A stretch of DNA of 64,000 nucleotides, from contig NC_065922.1 of NCBI RefSeq assembly GCF_024586455.1, positions 21,200,089 to 21,264,088 of the forward strand, in the 5' to 3' direction. Shown one piece after another: positions 59,301 through 64,000 of the stretch (positions are counted from its first letter, which is position 1; each line of letters starts with the position of its first letter). The notes beneath the pieces were generated by a model that was given only the letters and a program-made list of their open reading frames with translations, was not told the origin of the DNA and did no database searches. The position numbers and the translations under genes were made by a program. This DNA comes from Bactrocera neohumeralis. Lineage: Eukaryota; Arthropoda; Insecta; Diptera; Tephritidae.

Positions 59301-62300
59301 TTGAGCGCAGAAGTTACTAGAACTGAAAATTTAACAAGCCACTGCTGCATTCATATACTTTTTACTCACGTCTGTCCAATGTAGTGTAATTCCCCACTAT
59401 TTCATTTTCATTTTTATTTTCTTTATCTTATTCACACGTATCACTACTCTTTGGTCGTAATAAATTCTATGCCTAAAGAGGTTTATTTTGAGACCGCCGG
59501 AATCCAAGAGCATTACAGCTTTCAGGCTTACAATATTTATTACGGACATTTTATATTTATACAACTGAAGCAATCATATAATAAAGCGAAAAGGAAAAAA
59601 AATTAATATAAAATGTGGAAAAAAATATTCTAAAGGATTACTAAATTCAATTCACTGTTTAATAAACACCTTGACGTAATCCACACACATACACGTATAT
59701 TTAAATGACATGGCTTCTTAACAGTAGACTTTGACATTATATCAAGTCGCTAACTACTACACCTCATATCGTACTGCATATGTCGGTTTCATATAGAAAC
59801 TATAATTCCACAAAACCAAATCTCAGATCAAAGCAACAAAAACCAATTTTGAACTTAACCACCTGAGGTGAAACTAACTTACGTCTAATCAATGTGAGGT
59901 AGTATGCATTTTCATAGATGTTGTTGCTTCGGAGTCAGATGTGTCAAATTCGAAATCACCTGCCATTAAAATGCACAATTGCACACCAACTATATTGCAC
60001 TGCAGTCAGTAGGCTGAAACTTTCATTCATTCAGTCGTGTATAATCATATATTCACCTACGTACTATATATCTCAAAATACTAATTTGAGTTCAACAATA
60101 TTTGGTGTGATTTATTAACAATATCTGTCAAAATATGATGTGCTTGTCACAGAAACTGTGTTTTCAATCCAATTTTGGAACTAACGCTGTAGCCTGGTTA
60201 GTTATTATGATGATTGTGATTCAGACCGAATTGACTTTCCTAGTTGGTTTACGATTTATTGCTGTAGTTATTAATTGGCTTTGTTGGAACTGAACAGGTG
60301 ACTTGATTGTCTGACACATGCAACTACTACTGATTACTAAACTTTTTCTAAATCAGTAAGTCATCACCGTCCAATATTCCCATGAATGCATTCAGCTTTA
60401 AATTATACAAATGAGCAATGAAAGCGGTACGCAAAATGTTGCTCATACGCCAGAGCGAGCAATATTCATTGAAAATCGCAAGTCCCTTAGGACGCACCTT
60501 CATTACAAATACTTCGAATTTTCACGTGGATTATGCAGACGGATTTGATTTTTAATCAGACAATTGAAAAAGGCCTTTCTTGAAAGAATGATAAATTTAA
60601 TGTTAATACTAATCAAAGATTTAATTAATATATTCCGGATGTTTGTGGAGAAAAGGGAATATTATTTCATTTATGTAAAATTATACTCACTAACTAACAC
60701 CGCGGAAAAATAAAAGATCATATACGGATATGTGTACGAATGTCCAATTAAGAGAATGTTAAAAATAAAGTACATAGTACACTCGAGCTTAAAATTCGAA
60801 AACTATTAATTAGTTGGTGAGGTTTTTTGTATGAATTGCTCTAATGGATTATATTCACCATATACACTTTTGAACTGATAATTTTATATGCAAAGATGGA
60901 GTTACTCGCTTATTAAACCACTATTTATTTTAACATAATTCAATTTCACTGTCAAATTAATTGAACTAAATTTGATATTTTAATATTTTGGTTAACGAAT
61001 TGTGGTCCTAAGCAAATACTCAAAACTTGTTTTATGATTCGCAGCTAAAATAATTTTCTAAAATCCCATGGAGGCAAACATTCCGCCTGATATGAATTGA
61101 ACATTAAAGCAAATCAATATTTGAACAACTATAAAGCACATGTACATACATTGATATTCAATCTGTATGTCCACAAATATACATATTTACAAAAGGGTAG
61201 AAATGCACACCGGAAAATGTAATTAGAAAGGTATTAAATCTTATTTATAAATAGACATCTGCGTAAGGATGTGTTTCGCATGTGCGTCAATAGAATTAAT
61301 TACTTTGTTGTTAGTGACACGAACATAAATAGGGCTATTTAACAAATTTCTCTTTTCACTTGGAGAGACTAATATTCTGAAAATTTCCGAAATCAGCATT
61401 TAAATTGACAAATTAAAAATACATTTCAAATTATTTTATATTTGTAAAAATAGTAGACAGAAAGTACAGAAACGAAGATTCGTAAAAGTTCACAAACCTG
61501 GATCTCCTGTTTCTGTAAAACTATTTTCACAACTTTTTTCTAAATGTCAGCTGTAAATATGGAACAATTGGCGGAAGCTGTTTGGTTGTTTATACATATT
61601 AAATGAGTAAAAATAAATATATCAAATGACAAATGAATGTACATATATCCTGCTAAAATAAATATAAAAATTATATTATAAAGCATTTTTTATTTTTCTA
61701 GTCAAGCATTGAAGTTTTTGTCTTATTTACAGAATACACTTGAAGGAATAAGTACATTAGCTGTTTAAATCTGGGCTAACAAATCATACTGCATCATATC
61801 GTAACATTTGTGGATTATATGATACATATTCTCTTTGTATAAGTACATATGTAACAAATAAAACAGGAATCAGAAGACCTTGCATATAGGTTAAAGTGAA
61901 ATTGATTGTGATATTTATATGATACTAGTACAAACTTGATAAGCGTGAAATGACCTAAAAGTTAAACTTATTAAAATAAAATTGAAAAACTCAATCTTTT
62001 GTGTTTATAAATATTTGTTGTAAGGTCAAAAGTTTACACAAATACGTAAGTAATCTCTCTTTGGTCTCAAAAATTCTGAATTTTCATTTAAGTCAAAATA
62101 AATGTTTTCCTCAAAAATAAGATTTCATTTTTGTATGGTTACTAGAGACATTTCAACTATCGTGTTGGTCATTGCAGAAAGACTGTGTTTTATTTTTGAT
62201 TTTCAAAGAGTGAAAAACTTCTTTTCAATAAATTTTATTGCATAAATGACAATATAAAAAAATATTCAACACAATAATTTCACCCACATTTTATTATTAT

Positions 62301-62791
62301 TACAATATTAAGGTACCTCTTTACTTAAAATACAATTTAGTATTTCTTGAAAATATAATTAATACCAAAATGTCTCTTTACAGTAACTCCAGTAGTTTAA
62401 AAAAGATTATGGAGAATCGGTCAAATCTCCTAAGGCTTTGTAGTCAATGAATTATTTGTATGAAACTCCACTGAATAATAGAGCACAAACTAAATCAAAT
62501 TTAAATGTAAATTTTTAATTCAAATTCGTATGACGACAATGAAATTAAAAAGTTTGGTTGTGTTTATTGATGTTACATTTTAGGTTTAAGTAGCTAACTT
62601 TTGAATAAATAAATATAATGCATATATTGATGAGTGGACCTTCTGCCAATACATATTCAGGGGGGAGATATTTAATTACGAAACTTTCTTTAGAAAGAAT
62701 GAAGCTACTAGCCCTTTACGTATATTTATATGCTTATATACATATTAATCTGATGGCTTTTACGGCACTTGCATCCACAATATGTACATAC
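56332..62791. other. AT-rich DNA, nothing recognised
   Basis: More than 6 kb with only random-looking open frames (the longest is 97 codons at 57539-57832, T-rich and hydrophobic by composition). A short (CTCTAA)3 run sits at 57099-57118. No gene was supported. Confidence 0.45.
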
Positions 62792-63731
62792 TGGAACGCA
62801 CCTTGTAGTAAACAGGACTGCAAAAAAAAAACAGAACTTGTGGTTTTTAGGCAAAATCAATTTAGTTTATTCAAAATAGTCTCCTTCTGCTTTAATACAG
62901 CGTTTTGCACGGTCCAAAAGCATGTCGAACGAGTGTTTTAGCTCGTTGGCCGGTATGGCCGTCAGTATGCCGATGCAAGCCTTTTGAATGGCCTCTACGT
63001 CTGCATAACGCTGTCCTTTCATGGGCAAATGCATTTTCTCGAAAAGGAAGAAGTCGGACGTTGCCACATCAGGTGAATACGAGGAATGGTAAATGGTTAA
63101 AATGTGATTTTGGTAAAATAAACCTCTTTAATGATGTCCTTCGTATATTGGATTCTGAGCAATTTTTGGTCGTCAGTCAATTTGTGCGTAACAAAACCGT
63201 GCACACACCTTTCGTAAGCCCAAATGTTCGGTCAAAATGCGATAAATCGATATTTTGGAAATGTTCAATTCCATTTCCATGAATTTCAATGATGATTTCG
63301 GCTGATTTTTGATGAATTCATGCACAGTTTCGATGGAATTTCCGGTGATCAAGGATTTTGATTGGCACACATGTTGATCGTCATTTATGTCCTCACGACC
63401 ACATTGAAAACGTTGAAACCACTCGTGCACTCTGCTACGGGATAGGCAATTATCGAAATAAACTTGTTTCATCAATTGAAACGTTTCGGTAAAAGTTTTA
63501 CCAATTTTAAAACAAAATTTAATGTTGGCTCTTTGTTCGAAGCTCATTTTCGCACCGATAACACAAACATACTGACACTTAAAACGAAAAAACTTCACTT
63601 CCAATCAATGAAATGTCATTAAATTCTCTCTGGACAATCGATAAAGATAGCAGATTCTAACGCACTAGTCGACATGTAGATGGCGGGGGCGCTAGATTCA
63701 GAAAGTCCTGTTTACTTTGGAACGCGCCTTG
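62792..63731 (-). mobile_element. Internally deleted mariner-like element, copy 3
   Basis: The right terminus (the 5' end of the element) reads CTTTGGAACGCGCCTTG followed by TA at 63732. On the minus strand: MSFEQRANIKFCFKIGKTFT, RVHEWFQRF, SLITGNSIETVHEFIKNQPK, SIYRILTEHLGLRKVCARF (63173-63604), then past a junction near 63120 ATSDFFLFEKMHLPMKGQRY and DMLLDRAKRCIKAEGDYFE (62867-63067). The catalytic core is absent, as in copies 1 and 2, but the junction sequence differs slightly. The left tip is inverted over about 16 bp (see findings). The plus-strand open frame 62905-63282 is a shadow. Confidence 0.88.
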
Positions 63732-63774
63732 TATATAAGCAAACTTTCTCTGCCATATTAACGGCCGGCAAATA

Positions 63775-63981
63775 ATGGCTGTGATCTTGATTGCAGCAGC
63801 TTGGTCAACACAAGAGATGAGTTTGCTTCCAATATCTGATACAGTTGCGAATGGAAATTTCACACTTCCGCTGGACAATCTGCTTCATTTCGAGCATGAT
63901 TCACTCGAGCATGTTGTATTCGCCATTGCGTCAGCATGTTTGAATCACAGGCCACCTCTGCAATTCATTGGTCACATTTAG
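63775..63981 (+). pseudogene. AstA-R1-like: Second allatostatin-A receptor-like N-terminal/TM1 exon, decayed
   Basis: VANGNFTLPLDNLLHFEHDS and LEHVVFAIASA align with DGNYSLPRDGLLEFEMDPLV and HVVSTIVSV of exon A, with similar DNA as well. Halfway through TM1 the frame is lost: the shifted frame continues ITGHLCNSLVTF against IIGLAGLLGNALVIL. The exon end TTTA|GTGAAT differs from TTAG|GTGAGT of exon A by a base loss and a substitution. It lies 42 bp from mariner copy 3 and is cut off from its 3' neighbours by the window end. It is a paralog and not the same gene, since it sits 35 kb downstream in the same orientation. Confidence 0.72.
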
Positions 63982-64000
63982 TGAATGTGAAATAAAAGGC

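Noticed and set aside
1..64000. tRNA, rRNA, CRISPR or bacterial operon features
   Set aside because: I scanned by eye for T-loop-like GGTTCGAAT words, regular spaced repeats and ribosome binding sites and saw none; the DNA is clearly insect nuclear. A covariance-model scan would be needed to exclude tRNAs fully.

Overview
This window looks like a strongly AT-rich eukaryotic nuclear genome segment from a dipteran insect, most likely a tephritid fruit fly (Bactrocera/Zeugodacus/Ceratitis type). The reasons are the relationship of the only host gene to fly allatostatin-A receptors, a rosa-type (DD41D) mariner, several other mariner lineages, Jockey-like and RTE-like LINE relics, and long AT-rich introns and intergenic DNA. 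No intact protein-coding gene, rRNA, tRNA or bacterial-style feature could be supported. The species assignment is inference.

The one host gene signature is a class A neuropeptide GPCR closest, by recall of the family, to allatostatin-A receptor 1 (AstA-R1/AlstR). Three exon-like blocks lie in order on the + strand: an N-terminal plus TM1 exon (28479-28822), a TM2/TM4 exon (34499-34711) and a TM5/loop-3 exon (44199-44310). Their splice sites and phases match each other, but the reading frame is broken in every exon, TM2-distal to TM4-proximal sequence is deleted, and no TM6/TM7 exon is visible. Two further partial copies follow: a loop-3 exon end with flanking intron at about 53.3 kb and a second N-terminal/TM1 exon at 63.8 kb, beside the window edge. 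I read the region as a decayed, introned, tandemly duplicated AstA-R1 locus, whose continuation would lie to the right of the window.

Most recognisable remaining sequence is transposon debris. RTE-like LINE: 769-2293 (+), a 3'-end scrap at 16736-16783, 23380-24400 (-), 35272-35853 (mixed strands), 45885-47200 (+). Jockey-like LINE: 10680-11345 and 41300-42185. Mariner-type DNA transposons: three internally deleted copies of one family at 6673-7602, 36789-37694 and 62792-63731; rosa-type copies at 42609-43885 (terminus to terminus) and 30515-31240; a further family at 18709-20373 and 32306-33242; single relics at 17110-17440, 26804-27644, 33570-34350, 45530-45705 and 55030-55320. High-copy unclassified repeats lie at 1-560, 7616-7975, 15300-16700, 19430-19965 (nested inside a mariner) and 56275-56331.

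Layout: 0-28 kb is intergenic repeat-rich DNA; 28.5-44.3 kb is the broken receptor with two introns (5.7 and 9.5 kb) filled with transposons; 44.3-63.7 kb is mostly featureless AT-rich DNA with one paralogous exon scrap; the last 200 bp carry a paralogous first exon. Nothing here works as an operon or pathway; the interest lies in gene-family decay and transposon structure.
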